Source: an uncultured Actinomycetes bacterium
GTDB lineage: Bacteria; Actinomycetota; Actinomycetes; Mycobacteriales; Mycobacteriaceae
Direction of reading: 5' to 3'
Assembly: GCA_903884065.1 (NCBI GenBank)
Contig: CAISDL010000052.1
Span: forward strand, 1 to 55,192
DNA: 55,192 nucleotides
Below the pieces are notes generated by a model that was not told where the DNA came from, made no database searches, and worked only from the letters and a program-made list of their open reading frames with translations. Positions 37,454-46,953 of this stretch are shown one piece after another; within the stretch, counting starts at the first letter, position 1; every line of letters begins with the position of its first letter. Both the position numbers and the translations under genes were made by a program.

Positions 37454-39061
37454 CTACCCGCGAGCCGCCCAGAAGTCGCACTTGTGCTGCACGGCGAAAT
37501 CGTCGTTCAGCACAGGTTGGCCCGTTTGTAACGAGAGCCGTTGTGGCCGTTCCGGATTCAGTGCCGGCCAGACCGGCTGCCCGGGCACGGCCGGATCGCC
37601 GGTCGTGACGAACCGGCTCCAATAGGCGATCATCTGATCGGCCAGCACCTGCTGCGCGGCATTGAGGGCAGGCGCACCGCCGATGTCGAACAGATAGCGC
37701 AACTCCAGGGCGTGGCCGGCGCCGACCCGGAACGGCAGCGTGCGCATCGGTTCCGGAACGGGGGCGGTGCGATCGCTGAACTCGTAGGCGTAGACCGCGG
37801 GGCTTCGGCGCCGAGCCAGTCCGGTGGCGTAGACGTCGATCGGGCAGGCGAAAATCCCGTCGGTGACGGCGGCCGTGTAGGCCAGTGCGGTGCTGCCGTC
37901 GTACCGGTCGAGTGGGTAGTTAGCGGCCACCAACGGCGCCTCGGCGCCGAAGGTGTCGGCCAGCAGGGCGCGGTAGGCGGGCAGGCCCTTGCGGCGGAGA
38001 TAGCTCATCGCCACGAACAGCGAGAACTCGTCGGCGGTGTTGCCGATCAGCACCGGCACGCGGGCGGTCACGCCGCGTCCGAGCAGGGTCTGCGGCGCGG
38101 CCGGCAGCCGCGAGGTCCCGGTGACCGGCCCGGTCAGCACATTGGCCCCGATGCGGGTATACGGCGGTCCGGTGATCAGCCGGTCGGCGGGCAGTTCTCG
38201 TAGGCAGCGCGCCGCCGTCCGGACGTCGGCGCACCCCGCCCGGGCCGCGTAGTCGACGCTGATCCGCTCGGCGGCCGGCAAATTCGCCTGCATCTGACAC
38301 GGCCCGCTCTGCATGATGGCCCCGCGGAACAGTCCCGACGATTCCGGCGCGACCAGGTGGTCGCAGACCGAGATGGCGCCGGCCGACTCCCCCGCGATGG
38401 TGACTTTGGCCGGGTCACCGCCGAACGCGCCGATGTTGTCGCGCACCCAGCGAAGGGCGGCCTGCTGGTCGGCCAGGCCGTAGTTGCCGAGTTGGTCCCG
38501 GTCGGCCGCCAGCGCCGGATGCGCCAGAAAGCCCAGCGCCCCCAGCCGGTAGTTGATGGAGACCACCACGATGTCGCCCCGGGTGGCCAGCCACCGCGCG
38601 TTGTAGATGTCCGAACTGCCGTTGAGGAACCCGCCGCCGTGAATCCAGACCAGGACCGGCCGCCGCGAATCCGGCGCGGCCCCGTCCGGAGTCCAGACGC
38701 TGAGGTTGAGGCAGTCCTCGCTGGTCGGCCGGCCGAAGTCGGGGTCGGCGCGGACGTCCTGGATGCACCGCAGCCCGGGCTTGGTCGCGTCGCGCACCGT
38801 CGTCCACGGAACCGGCGCCACCGGGGGCTGCCAGCGCATCGGGCCCACCGGGGCGGCAGCGTAGGGAATGCCCTGGAAGAGCCGGAAGCCCCCGTCGGGA
38901 CCGCCGCCGAGGACACCACGGACCGGTCCGGCCGACGTCGTCACCACATCGGGACTGTGCGGTACGGCGGGCGCGTTGCGACCACATCCGGCCAGCAAAA
39001 CCGCCACAACCAGCAGCACCGCGGCACACCGGCGAAGGGGGCCGGCCGGACGGATCGGCAC
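37454..39061 (-). CDS. Lipoprotein type B carboxylesterase
   Basis: An alpha/beta hydrolase of the carboxylesterase type B family. From GTG 39061 it has 535 aa with a signal peptide (VPIRPAGPLRRCAAVLLVVA) and lipobox LAGC, placing acylated Cys26 at the mature N-terminus, so it is a surface lipoprotein. The oxyanion HGGGF, the nucleophile Ser in AGESAGA, an acidic TADEFS segment and GAGHALELRY with a likely catalytic His are present. A longer frame to 39214 would bury the signal peptide. Its stop abuts the phosphatase stop with no gap. Substrate unknown. Confidence 0.85.
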   Translation of the reverse strand: MPIRPAGPLRRCAAVLLVVAVLLAGCGRNAPAVPHSPDVVTTSAGPVRGVLGGGPDGGFRLFQGIPYAAAPVGPMRWQPPVAPVPWTTVRDATKPGLRCIQDVRADPDFGRPTSEDCLNLSVWTPDGAAPDSRRPVLVWIHGGGFLNGSSDIYNARWLATRGDIVVVSINYRLGALGFLAHPALAADRDQLGNYGLADQQAALRWVRDNIGAFGGDPAKVTIAGESAGAISVCDHLVAPESSGLFRGAIMQSGPCQMQANLPAAERISVDYAARAGCADVRTAARCLRELPADRLITGPPYTRIGANVLTGPVTGTSRLPAAPQTLLGRGVTARVPVLIGNTADEFSLFVAMSYLRRKGLPAYRALLADTFGAEAPLVAANYPLDRYDGSTALAYTAAVTDGIFACPIDVYATGLARRRSPAVYAYEFSDRTAPVPEPMRTLPFRVGAGHALELRYLFDIGGAPALNAAQQVLADQMIAYWSRFVTTGDPAVPGQPVWPALNPERPQRLSLQTGQPVLNDDFAVQHKCDFWAARG

Positions 39062-39268
39062 GACACGCGAGCCTACGCGGCGACTGACGGCGTGCGTCCA
39101 CGCGGACTGAAGCCCGGGCTGCCGGCCCCGGTCGGTTTTTACCGGCGAAAAAGAGCCGTTTGGCCTTTCGTTTCGCAGCGACTTCGCCCACACTGTGTTG
39201 TTGACACCCGTCAAGAGCGCCGGCCGGCCGGCGCGATGGTGACCCTTCGCGGCAGTTCAGGAGAACGC

Positions 39269-40531
39269 ATGAGCGCACAGACCGACCACCGGATCAGCGA
39301 CCCCGCTGCAAAGGTTCTTGCCGAACCGCTGGCGTACGCGGACGAGAAGAGGCTGCACGAGGCCCTGGCGCACTGTCGCAAGAACGCCCCGGTTTCCTGG
39401 GTCGACGTCCCGCCGTACCGGCCGTTCTGGGCGATCACCAAGCACGCCGACATCATGGACATCGAGCGGCAGAACGACCTCTTCACGAACTTTCCGCGGC
39501 CGCTGCTGGCCATCGCCAACGCCGACGACGCATTCCTGCGGGACGTCGAGGCGGGGGTCGGGCTGCGCACGCTGATTCACATGGACGACCCCCACCACCG
39601 CGACGTCCGAAAGATCGGCGCCGACTGGTTCCGGCCCAAAGTTCTCAAGGCACTGAAGGCCCGCTGCGACGAGCTGGCGAAAATCTGGGTCGACAAGATG
39701 GCCGAGAAGGGCCCGGAGCTCGACTTCATGACCGAGATCGCGGTCAACTACCCGCTTTACATCATTCTGACGATGCTGGGCCTGCCGGACTCCGATTTCC
39801 CCCGGATGCTCAAACTGACGCAGGAGATGTTCGGCGGGGACGACACCGAGTTCCAGCGCGGCAACAGCGTCGAGGACATCCAGGCCGTGCTGCTGGACTT
39901 CTTCATGTACTTCTCCGCGCTGACCGAATCCCGTCGCGAGCACCCGACCGAGGATCTCTCGTCGGCGATCGCCAACGCCAAGATCAACGGCGAGCCGCTG
40001 TCCCCCATGGACACGTTGTCCTACTACGTGATCGTCGCCAGCGCCGGCCACGACACCACCAGCGCGGGCATCGCCGGCGGTATGCGGGCTCTGCTGGAGC
40101 ACCCCGATCAACTCGCCCGGCTCCAAGGCGATATGTCGTTGATGGGCACCGCGGTCGAGGAGATGATCCGCTGGGTGGTCCCGGTCAAGGAGTTCATGCG
40201 CACCGCACAGCAGGACACCGAGGTACGCGGGGTGCCGATCAAGAAGGGCGAGTCGGTGCTGCTGTCCTACGTGTCGGCCAATCGGGACGAGGACGTGTTC
40301 AAAGACGGTGACAGGTTCGACGTCGGCCGCGACCCGAACAAGCATCTGTCCTTCGGCTACGGGGTGCACTTCTGCCTGGGCGCATCCCTGGCCCGGATGG
40401 AGATGAACAGCTTCTTCTCCGAACTGATCCCGCGGATCACGTCGATCGAACTGGCCGGCGAGCCCGAACTCATGGCCACCACCTTCGTCGGCGGCCTCAA
40501 GCACCTGCCGATCCGGGTCGAACTCTCCTAG
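39269..40531 (+). CDS. Cytochrome P450
   Basis: A 420-aa soluble P450. It shows the I-helix oxygen-activation motif AGHDTTS (aa 259-265), ExxR at E298-R301, and the heme-binding loop FGYGVHFCLG with cysteinate C369. The ATG at 39269 follows AGGAG. A much longer frame upstream overlaps the esterase and is not coding. Its TAG shares the CTAG with the mftG stop, so the two genes meet tail to tail. Electrons would come from a ferredoxin and reductase; a reductase-like gene lies at 49304. The CYP subfamily cannot be fixed by eye. Confidence 0.93.
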   Translation: MSAQTDHRISDPAAKVLAEPLAYADEKRLHEALAHCRKNAPVSWVDVPPYRPFWAITKHADIMDIERQNDLFTNFPRPLLAIANADDAFLRDVEAGVGLRTLIHMDDPHHRDVRKIGADWFRPKVLKALKARCDELAKIWVDKMAEKGPELDFMTEIAVNYPLYIILTMLGLPDSDFPRMLKLTQEMFGGDDTEFQRGNSVEDIQAVLLDFFMYFSALTESRREHPTEDLSSAIANAKINGEPLSPMDTLSYYVIVASAGHDTTSAGIAGGMRALLEHPDQLARLQGDMSLMGTAVEEMIRWVVPVKEFMRTAQQDTEVRGVPIKKGESVLLSYVSANRDEDVFKDGDRFDVGRDPNKHLSFGYGVHFCLGASLARMEMNSFFSELIPRITSIELAGEPELMATTFVGGLKHLPIRVELS

Positions 40532-41925
40532 CCGGCGGAGAAGAACTCCGCGGCGCGGTGGGCGAGCATCGCGATCGTCGCGTGCGGTCCGCGGCTCGTG
40601 ATGCGCGGTAGCACCGACCCGTCGACGACCGCCAGTCCGTCGACACCGCGCACCCGGCACCGCGGGTCGACGACGGCCCGGCCGCCGGTTCCCATCGGCG
40701 CGGTGCCGCACAGGTGCTGCGACGTCGACCATCGCGGCTCGCCGAGTTTGGTTGCGCCCCTAGCGATCTCGGCGATCATGTCGCACCCGCGGCGCAGATC
40801 GGCGAGATCGGCCGGGTCGCTGTCGTAGCGGTGTTCGATGATCGGCGCGACGGTGGGGTCCGCGGAGGCCAGGGTGAGGCGGCCACGTGACCGTGGACGG
40901 GTGAGAACGACGCCGATGTCCGGATGCCCGACGCCGGGTTGACCCGCCATCGCCGCGAAGCCGCAGGTATAGGGCCGCACCTCGAGTTCATCGGTCACCA
41001 GAACGGCTTCGAGAACCGGTCGGCCATCGGCTTCGGGCCAGCCGGTGCTCATCAGCCACTCCGGATGATCCGAGAAGCTTTGTCCGACAGGAAGGTCGGC
41101 CAGCACGGGGATATCCAGCCGCGCCAGGTCCGAAGCCGGTCCGATCCCCGACAGCAGGAGAAGCTGTGCTGAGGCCACCGCGCCGGCAGCCAGGATCACC
41201 GTTGCCGCATCCAGGCGAATCGGCCCGTCCCGCCCGACTGCCTCCACTCCGACGGCCCGGCCGGCGGCCATCCGGACCCGGGTCACCCGCACGCCGGTCA
41301 GCACCGTGAGATTGGGACGGCCCAGCACCGGTTCCAGAAAGGCCGCGCCGGGGCCGACCCGGACCCCGTCGGCGATGTTCAGCGGTACCGCCCCCACACC
41401 GGCCTCGACGCCGGCGGAATTGAGGTCGGACAACCACCCGAAACCGGCCCCGTCCGCGGCGGTGACGAACGCCGCTGTGCTGAAGCACGTCTCACGCACC
41501 CGGCGAACGGGGATGGGACCGCCGCCGCGGTGGTCGGGAAAGTCCAGATCGGTCGCGATGGCGCGGTAGTGGGGTTCGAGGTCGGCCCATGACCAACCGG
41601 GTGGGGCGTCGGCGAAGTCGGCGGGCAGGGCTCGGCAGAAGTAGCCGCCGTTGACCGCCCCGGATCCACCCACGCATGAACCGCGCACGATGTCCGCGGG
41701 GTGCATGTCGTCGCCGGTGAGTTGGGTGGCGAATCGCTGCACCACCGGACTCCGCGGGCCGATGGGCAGAATCGTCGCGTTGTCGGTCACCGCCCGGACC
41801 GCCGGACGTCCGCGGTCGGGCCCCGCTTCCAGAACGGTCACCCGTATCGAGGGATCACCCGAGAGCTGTTCGGCCAGAATCGATCCGGCGCTTCCCGCGC
41901 CGACGATGAGGACGTCGGCCGTCAT
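40528..41925 (-). CDS. mftG: Mycofactocin-associated GMC oxidoreductase MftG
   Basis: A 465-aa GMC-family flavoprotein starting TADVLIVGAGSAGSILAEQL (FAD-binding) with a C-terminal LCGTAPMGTGG...GLAVVDGSVLP signature. It lies 16 nt after mftE. MftG homologues accompany mycofactocin clusters. In mycobacteria they have been linked to re-oxidation of the reduced cofactor and electron transfer to respiration. Together with mftE it forms the distal part of the cluster. Confidence 0.88.
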   Translation of the reverse strand: MTADVLIVGAGSAGSILAEQLSGDPSIRVTVLEAGPDRGRPAVRAVTDNATILPIGPRSPVVQRFATQLTGDDMHPADIVRGSCVGGSGAVNGGYFCRALPADFADAPPGWSWADLEPHYRAIATDLDFPDHRGGGPIPVRRVRETCFSTAAFVTAADGAGFGWLSDLNSAGVEAGVGAVPLNIADGVRVGPGAAFLEPVLGRPNLTVLTGVRVTRVRMAAGRAVGVEAVGRDGPIRLDAATVILAAGAVASAQLLLLSGIGPASDLARLDIPVLADLPVGQSFSDHPEWLMSTGWPEADGRPVLEAVLVTDELEVRPYTCGFAAMAGQPGVGHPDIGVVLTRPRSRGRLTLASADPTVAPIIEHRYDSDPADLADLRRGCDMIAEIARGATKLGEPRWSTSQHLCGTAPMGTGGRAVVDPRCRVRGVDGLAVVDGSVLPRITSRGPHATIAMLAHRAAEFFSAG

Positions 41926-41941
41926 CGGGCGCCAATACCGG

Positions 41942-42643
41942 TCACGTCAGCATCCCGCTGCGGTCGGGGGTCCATTGCCGTATCCGCCGTACGCAGTCGG
42001 CCACCATGTCGTCGAAGATGCGCGCCCCGGCCTCCGCGGTGGCGGTGGTGGGGTCCCCCAGCACACCGGAACTGCTGACCGCGCCGACCCCTTCCCGGCG
42101 CAGGGTGGGCAGCAATTCGGTCAACGGCCGGCGGTTGCCGGTGACCCAGCGGTCGCTGTGAACCAGGTGCGGTGAAAGGTGCAGCAGCAGCGAGGTTTCG
42201 GTGTGGCCGGCATGGGCGTCCCCGCCCGCCGCCCAGGCGGTGCACCAGACCGCGTCACGACCTTCTGCCCGCAGCGTCGGGGCGGCCGCCCGCAATGCGT
42301 CGGTGTTGCCGCCGTGCCCGTTCACGAACACCAGCCGGCCGGCCCACTGGCATGCCGAGCGCCCGTACTCGACGAGGACGGCCGTCAGGGCTGCGGTGCC
42401 GATGGACACCGTCCCGGGGAACTCCTGATGCTCTCCGGAGGCGCCGTAGGCGATCGCCGGAGCCAGCAGATGGCCCAACTCCCCGGCCGCCCCCCGGGCC
42501 ACGGCCGTGGCGATCCGGGTGTCGGTGTCCACGGGCAGGTGCGGACCGTGCTGCTCGGTCGAGCCCACCGGCACGATCAGGGTTGGCGAGGTCCCGCCCA
42601 GCTGGGCCGACGTCGCGTGAGCCAACTCCAGCGGCACAGCCAT
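41942..42643 (-). CDS. mftE: Mycofactocin precursor peptide peptidase MftE (creatininase family)
   Basis: MftE releases the C-terminal Val-Tyr-derived core from processed MftA. The 233-aa protein has the creatininase-family motifs PVGSTEQHGPHLPVDTDTRI (metal-binding His and Asp), FVNGHGGNTDALR and DAHAGHTETSLLLHL. From ATG 42643 it is slightly shorter than the M. tuberculosis enzyme. It is divergent from mftF, 65 nt away, whereas in the usual cluster mftE and mftF point the same way. Confidence 0.93.
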   Translation of the reverse strand: MAVPLELAHATSAQLGGTSPTLIVPVGSTEQHGPHLPVDTDTRIATAVARGAAGELGHLLAPAIAYGASGEHQEFPGTVSIGTAALTAVLVEYGRSACQWAGRLVFVNGHGGNTDALRAAAPTLRAEGRDAVWCTAWAAGGDAHAGHTETSLLLHLSPHLVHSDRWVTGNRRPLTELLPTLRREGVGAVSSSGVLGDPTTATAEAGARIFDDMVADCVRRIRQWTPDRSGMLT

Positions 42644-42708
42644 CCGCAGATGGTATGCCCGTGCTGCCAGACTTGCGGCGGGACCAACGCGGGAAGGAGT
42701 CAGGACCG

Positions 42709-44157
42709 TTGACCGACAGCCCGGGCCTTCCCCATGGGCGGCCCGTCGCCTGGGACGACCGGGTTCGGCTCCGGGGTGAGGGCGTTGTGCTCGGGGGGGC
42801 GCCCTGGGGTGTGCTCCGGATCGCCCCGGCGGGCCGGGCGTTCGTCCGTCGGCTGCGCGCCGCCGGGGCCGACGGTCTGGTGCCCTCCCCCGGTGTCGAG
42901 AAGTCCCTCGCCGATGTTCTGGTCCGCCGCGGAGTCGCACACCCGGTGTCCGGGCCGGGAATGACCCACGAGGTCGAGGTGGTCGTCCCGGTGTTCGAGC
43001 AACCCGAGTTGCTCGAGGCCTGCCTGCGATCGCTGACGGCGGCATCACCCGGGCTGCGGATCGTCGTCGTCGACGACGCCTCCACCTCGCGCGCCGTCGG
43101 AGATGTCGCGCGTGCCTATGGCACGACCCTTGTGCGGCATGGCGATAACCGCGGGCCGGCGGCTGCCCGCAACACGGGCCTGAGGGAGGTGACCGCACCC
43201 ATCGTCGCGTTCGTGGACGCCGACTGTGCGGTGACTCCCGGATGGCTGGACGTTCTGACCGCACACTTCGACGACCCCCGGGTGGCCGCGGTCGCACCGC
43301 GGATCCAACCCCGCGCCAGCCGAGGTGCCGCGGGCGCGCTCGACCGCTACCAGGCCGCCCGCTCCGCGCTGGACATGGGTCCGCGACCGGAACTGGTGAC
43401 CCACGGAGCGCCGCTGGGGTATCTGCCGTCGGCCGCCCTGCTGGTCCGACGATCCTGCCTGACCGGCGACGCGTTCGACGAGCGGATGCGGGTCGGCGAG
43501 GACGTCGATCTGGTGTGGCGCCTCATCGACGCCGGGCACCTGGTGCGCTACGAACCGGCTGCCGTCGTGACCCACGAGGTGCGCCGGGAGCGACTGCGGT
43601 GGGCCCGGCGGATCTTCGATTACGGGACATCCGCGGCGGAGTTGGATCGCCGACACCCCGGCCGACTGGTCCCCGCCCGGCTGTCGTTCTGGAACGTGGC
43701 GGCCGCCGCGCTGGTGCTGGCCCGTCGCCCTTCCCCGGCGGCGGGAGCGATCGCCGCGGTCACCGCGGTGGGGATCTCCGTCGCCCTGCGCGTCCGAAGC
43801 CTGCGGACCGCCTCGGTGGATCCGCGGGTGGCGCCGTTGATCATCGGCACGGAACTGGTCTCCAACGCCTCATCCGCCGGACACCTGCTGCGCCGGGAAT
43901 GGTGGCCGATCGGGTGGTTGGCGCTGGCCACCGGCCGGCATGCGCGGATGGCCCGCGCCGCGGCAGTCGCGATGTTGGTGCCGCTGGCGCGGGAGTGGCT
44001 GACCGAACGGCCCCGGCTTGACCTACCGCGCTATCTGGCGCTGCGGCTTGTCGATGATGCCGCCTACGGCAGCGGCGTCATCGTCAGCGCGATCCGTTCC
44101 CGGCGTCCCGGGATCCTGCTGCCTCAGGTCCGCCTGCCCCGGCCCGGCCCGCGTTAG
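42709..44157 (+). CDS. mftF: Mycofactocin glycosyltransferase MftF
   Basis: A family 2 glycosyltransferase that adds the oligoglucose tail to mycofactocin. The 482-aa protein has the nucleotide-binding core VVVPVFEQPELLEACL, VVVDDAST, RGPAAARNTGL and the metal-binding FVDADCA, with hydrophobic C-terminal segments. No in-frame ATG occurs in the N-terminal part. TTG at 42709, behind GGAAGGAG, gives (M)TDSPGLPHGRPVAW and the expected length. It is the only mft biosynthetic gene on the plus strand, between mftE and the ALDH gene. Confidence 0.92.
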   Translation: MTDSPGLPHGRPVAWDDRVRLRGEGVVLGGAPWGVLRIAPAGRAFVRRLRAAGADGLVPSPGVEKSLADVLVRRGVAHPVSGPGMTHEVEVVVPVFEQPELLEACLRSLTAASPGLRIVVVDDASTSRAVGDVARAYGTTLVRHGDNRGPAAARNTGLREVTAPIVAFVDADCAVTPGWLDVLTAHFDDPRVAAVAPRIQPRASRGAAGALDRYQAARSALDMGPRPELVTHGAPLGYLPSAALLVRRSCLTGDAFDERMRVGEDVDLVWRLIDAGHLVRYEPAAVVTHEVRRERLRWARRIFDYGTSAAELDRRHPGRLVPARLSFWNVAAAALVLARRPSPAAGAIAAVTAVGISVALRVRSLRTASVDPRVAPLIIGTELVSNASSAGHLLRREWWPIGWLALATGRHARMARAAAVAMLVPLAREWLTERPRLDLPRYLALRLVDDAAYGSGVIVSAIRSRRPGILLPQVRLPRPGPR

Positions 44158-44164
44158 CGGTGCG

Positions 44165-45688
44165 TCAGAAGAATCCCTGGGCTTTGTTGCTGTAGGAGAC
44201 CAGCAGGTTCTTGGTCTGTTGGTAGTGGCCGAGCATCATCTTGTGGTTCTCCCGGCCGATGCCGGACTGCTTGTAACCGCCGAAGGCCGCATGTGCGGGA
44301 TACATGTGATAGCAGTTGGTCCACACCCGGCCGGCCTTGATGTCGCGACCGGCGCGGTAGGCGACGTTCCCGTTGCGGCTCCACACGCCGGCCCCTAGGC
44401 CGTAGAGGGTGTCGTTGGCGATCCGGATGGCGTCGTCGTAGTCGGTGAACGAGGTGACCGAGACCACGGGCCCGAAGATCTCCTCCTGGAAGATGCGCAT
44501 CGCGTTGTCGCCGGCGAAGATGGTCGGCTGCACGTAGTAGCCGCCGGAGAGATCCCCGCCGAGGTCGGCCCGTTCACCGCCGGTGAGCACGGTCGCGCCT
44601 TCGCTTTTGCCGATCTCGATGTAGGACAGGATCTTCTCGAGCTGGTCATTGGAGGCCTGCGCCCCCACCATGGTCTCGGTGTCCAGCGGATCGCCCTGCC
44701 GGACCGCTTTCGTGCGGATCGCCGCCAATGCCAGGAACTCGTCGTAGATGTCGGCCTGGATCAGGCTGCGCGAGGGACAGGTGCACACCTCGCCCTGATT
44801 GAGGGCGAACATGGTGAAGCCCTCCAGTGCCTTGTCCTGATAATCGTCGGCGGCCGCCATGACGTCGGAGAAGAAGATGTTCGGGCTCTTGCCGCCGAGT
44901 TCCAGGGTGACCGGGATCAGGTTCTGGGAGGCGTACTGCATGATCAGCCGCCCGGTGGTGGTCTCACCGGTGAAGGCGATCTTGGCGATCCGGTTGCTCG
45001 ACGCCAGGGGCTTGCCGGCCTCGACCCCGAAACCGTTGACCACGTTGATAACTCCGGCGGGCAGCAGGTCGGCGATCAGCGAGATCAGGTACAGCACCGA
45101 TGCCGGGGTCTGCTCCGCGGGCTTGAGCACCACCGCATTGCCCGCAGCCAGCGCGGGTGCGAGTTTCCACACCGCCATCAGGATCGGGAAGTTCCACGGG
45201 ATGATCTGCCCGACCACGCCCAGCGGCTCCAAGAAGTGATAGGCCACCGTATCGTCGTCGATCTGACTGAGCGTGCCCTCCTGGGCCCGGATCACCCCGG
45301 CGAAATACCGGAAGTGGTCCACTGCCAACGGGATATCGGCATTCAGCGTCTCCCGGATCGGCTTGCCGTTGTCCCACGACTCGGCCAGCGCGATCTTCTC
45401 CAGGTTCGCCTCGATCACGTCCGCGATCTTGTTCAGCAGCACCGCCCGTTCGGCTACCGAGGTCCGGCCCCACGACGGGGCGGCGGCATGAGCGGCGTCC
45501 AGGGCCAGCTCGATGTCGGCGGCCGTGGAGCGGGCAACCTCGCAGAACGGCTGCCCGTTGACCGGCGAGAGTGCCTCGAAATACTGCCCGTCGGCGGGCT
45601 TGGTCCACTCACCGCCGATGAAGTTCTCGTAGCGGCTCGGGAAGGACATCAGGGAGCCCGGCGAACCGGGCTTCGCGTACACGGCCAT
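44165..45688 (-). CDS. Aldehyde dehydrogenase, ExaC/acetaldehyde-dehydrogenase type
   Basis: A 507-aa NAD-dependent ALDH with the ITPWNFP-equivalent [14 protein letters not shown] and the catalytic Cys in [12 protein letters not shown], typical of acetaldehyde dehydrogenases paired with alcohol oxidation. The ATG follows AGGAGA. It sits between mftD and mftF on the mftD strand, 84 nt after mftD, and converges on mftF with 7 nt between stops. Mycofactocin is needed for ethanol and methanol use in mycobacteria, so this gene fits the next oxidation step. That link is inferred from position. Confidence 0.88.
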   Translation of the reverse strand: MAVYAKPGSPGSLMSFPSRYENFIGGEWTKPADGQYFEALSPVNGQPFCEVARSTAADIELALDAAHAAAPSWGRTSVAERAVLLNKIADVIEANLEKIALAESWDNGKPIRETLNADIPLAVDHFRYFAGVIRAQEGTLSQIDDDTVAYHFLEPLGVVGQIIPWNFPILMAVWKLAPALAAGNAVVLKPAEQTPASVLYLISLIADLLPAGVINVVNGFGVEAGKPLASSNRIAKIAFTGETTTGRLIMQYASQNLIPVTLELGGKSPNIFFSDVMAAADDYQDKALEGFTMFALNQGEVCTCPSRSLIQADIYDEFLALAAIRTKAVRQGDPLDTETMVGAQASNDQLEKILSYIEIGKSEGATVLTGGERADLGGDLSGGYYVQPTIFAGDNAMRIFQEEIFGPVVSVTSFTDYDDAIRIANDTLYGLGAGVWSRNGNVAYRAGRDIKAGRVWTNCYHMYPAHAAFGGYKQSGIGRENHKMMLGHYQQTKNLLVSYSNKAQGFF

Positions 45689-45707
45689 GGAGACTCTCCT
45701 GGATACG

Positions 45708-45736
45708 GTGGCGACGCGGACTGCGGCGTCCGCCAC
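45708..45736 (-). promoter_or_regulatory. Hairpin between mftD and the ALDH gene
   Basis: GTGGCGACGC and its complement with a one-base bulge form a stem with a short loop. The element lies 36 nt after mftD and 19 nt before the ALDH start. It could terminate or pause the mft transcript, or influence ALDH translation. No T-run follows. Confidence 0.3.
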
Positions 45737-45772
45737 TTAACCCTAGGCGTTTCGCGAGTGAAGCACAGCGGG

Positions 45773-46951
45773 TTAGGACCCGCCCAGACCCCGGTTGAAT
45801 CCCGGCGGCACCAGGATGTCATCGCGGTTCAGGTCGTGCACCGAGGACTTGCCCAGCCCGCGCAAACCCGACTCGATGCCACCACTGAGGATGTCGAGCA
45901 CGTTCTCCACACCGGCCTGCCCGGCGGCGGCCAGGCCCCACAGGTAGGCCCGGCCGATCATCACCGCGCGGGCCCCCAGCGCCAGTGCCTTCACGACGTC
46001 GCTCCCGCGGCGCACGCCGCCGTCGAGCAGCACCTCGATCTGGTCGCCGACGGCGTCGGCGATCCCCGGCAACGCCCGGATGGTGGCGGGTGTGCCATCG
46101 AGGTTGTTGCCGCCGTGGTTGGACACCGAGATGGCCGAAACACCCGCATCCACAGCGCGTTTGGCGTCGTCGACACGCATCACGCCCTTGAGCATGAACG
46201 GCCCGCCCCAGAACTCGCGCAGCCAGGCGATGTCCTCCCAGGTCGGCGGTGGGGTGCCCATCCATTCGCCGTAGGCGGCGAAGAACGGCGGGCCGGCCTC
46301 CCCGCGACGGCCCTGGTTGGGCGCAGTGAGGCCGGGAGGCTTGAGGGTCTTGGCCCATTCCAGAAACCACCGCGGCCGCACGATGCCCTGCGGAGACATC
46401 TTGATCGCGGTGAGGTAGTCCATCTTCTCCGGGATCTTGGGGCTGCCCCAGTCCCGGCCGTGCGAGAAGCTCCAGTCGGTGGTGACGATGAGACCGACCG
46501 CACCGGCCGCGCGGGCCCGTTCGGCACGTTCGGCGATCGCGTCGCGCCCACCGAGCCAGTAGATCTGAAAGAAGGTCTTGGGGTTGGCGGCGATCACCTC
46601 TTCGATGGGCTTGCTGGCGAACGACGACAGTCCCATCGCGGTCCCGCGTGCGGCGGCCGCGCGGGCGACGGCCACCTCGCCCTCGGGATTGACCGCCTGA
46701 ACGCCGGTCGGCGAGATGACGACCGGCATCGAGATGTCCTGACCCATCACGGTGGTGGCCAGATCACGCTTCTCCGTGGCCCCGATGACATGCGGCGCGA
46801 AGCCGATTTCACCGAACGCCTCCACGTTGTCGGAGTAGGTCAGTCCCTTCTCGCTGCCGGCCAGCAACGCCGAGTAAACCCCCTTGGGCAGGCGCTTCTT
46901 CGCGCGCTCCTGCGCGACGGCGACGGTCTCGAACCAGGTATCACGTGCCAT
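45773..46951 (-). CDS. mftD: Mycofactocin biosynthesis FMN-dependent deaminase/dehydrogenase MftD
   Basis: A 392-aa member of the FMN-dependent alpha-hydroxyacid oxidase family, starting MARDTWFETVAVAQERAKKR. It shows TTDWSFSHGRDWGSPK, the ISVSNHGGNNLDGTPATIRA substrate/FMN motif and the ALALGARAVMIGRAYLWGLA phosphate-binding end. MftD converts the cyclised AHDP core to pre-mycofactocin by oxidative deamination. The start at 46951 is 2 nt beyond the mftC stop, so the genes are coupled. Confidence 0.93.
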   Translation of the reverse strand: MARDTWFETVAVAQERAKKRLPKGVYSALLAGSEKGLTYSDNVEAFGEIGFAPHVIGATEKRDLATTVMGQDISMPVVISPTGVQAVNPEGEVAVARAAAARGTAMGLSSFASKPIEEVIAANPKTFFQIYWLGGRDAIAERAERARAAGAVGLIVTTDWSFSHGRDWGSPKIPEKMDYLTAIKMSPQGIVRPRWFLEWAKTLKPPGLTAPNQGRRGEAGPPFFAAYGEWMGTPPPTWEDIAWLREFWGGPFMLKGVMRVDDAKRAVDAGVSAISVSNHGGNNLDGTPATIRALPGIADAVGDQIEVLLDGGVRRGSDVVKALALGARAVMIGRAYLWGLAAAGQAGVENVLDILSGGIESGLRGLGKSSVHDLNRDDILVPPGFNRGLGGS

Positions 46952-46953
46952 GG

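Noticed and set aside
38357..39268. Upstream extension of the P450 frame
   Set aside because: It overlaps the lipoprotein esterase on the opposite strand and lacks P450 similarity; the ATG at 39269 has a proper ribosome binding site.
43045..43656. Minus-strand frame inside mftF
   Set aside because: Antisense shadow of the glycosyltransferase; no recognisable domain or binding site.
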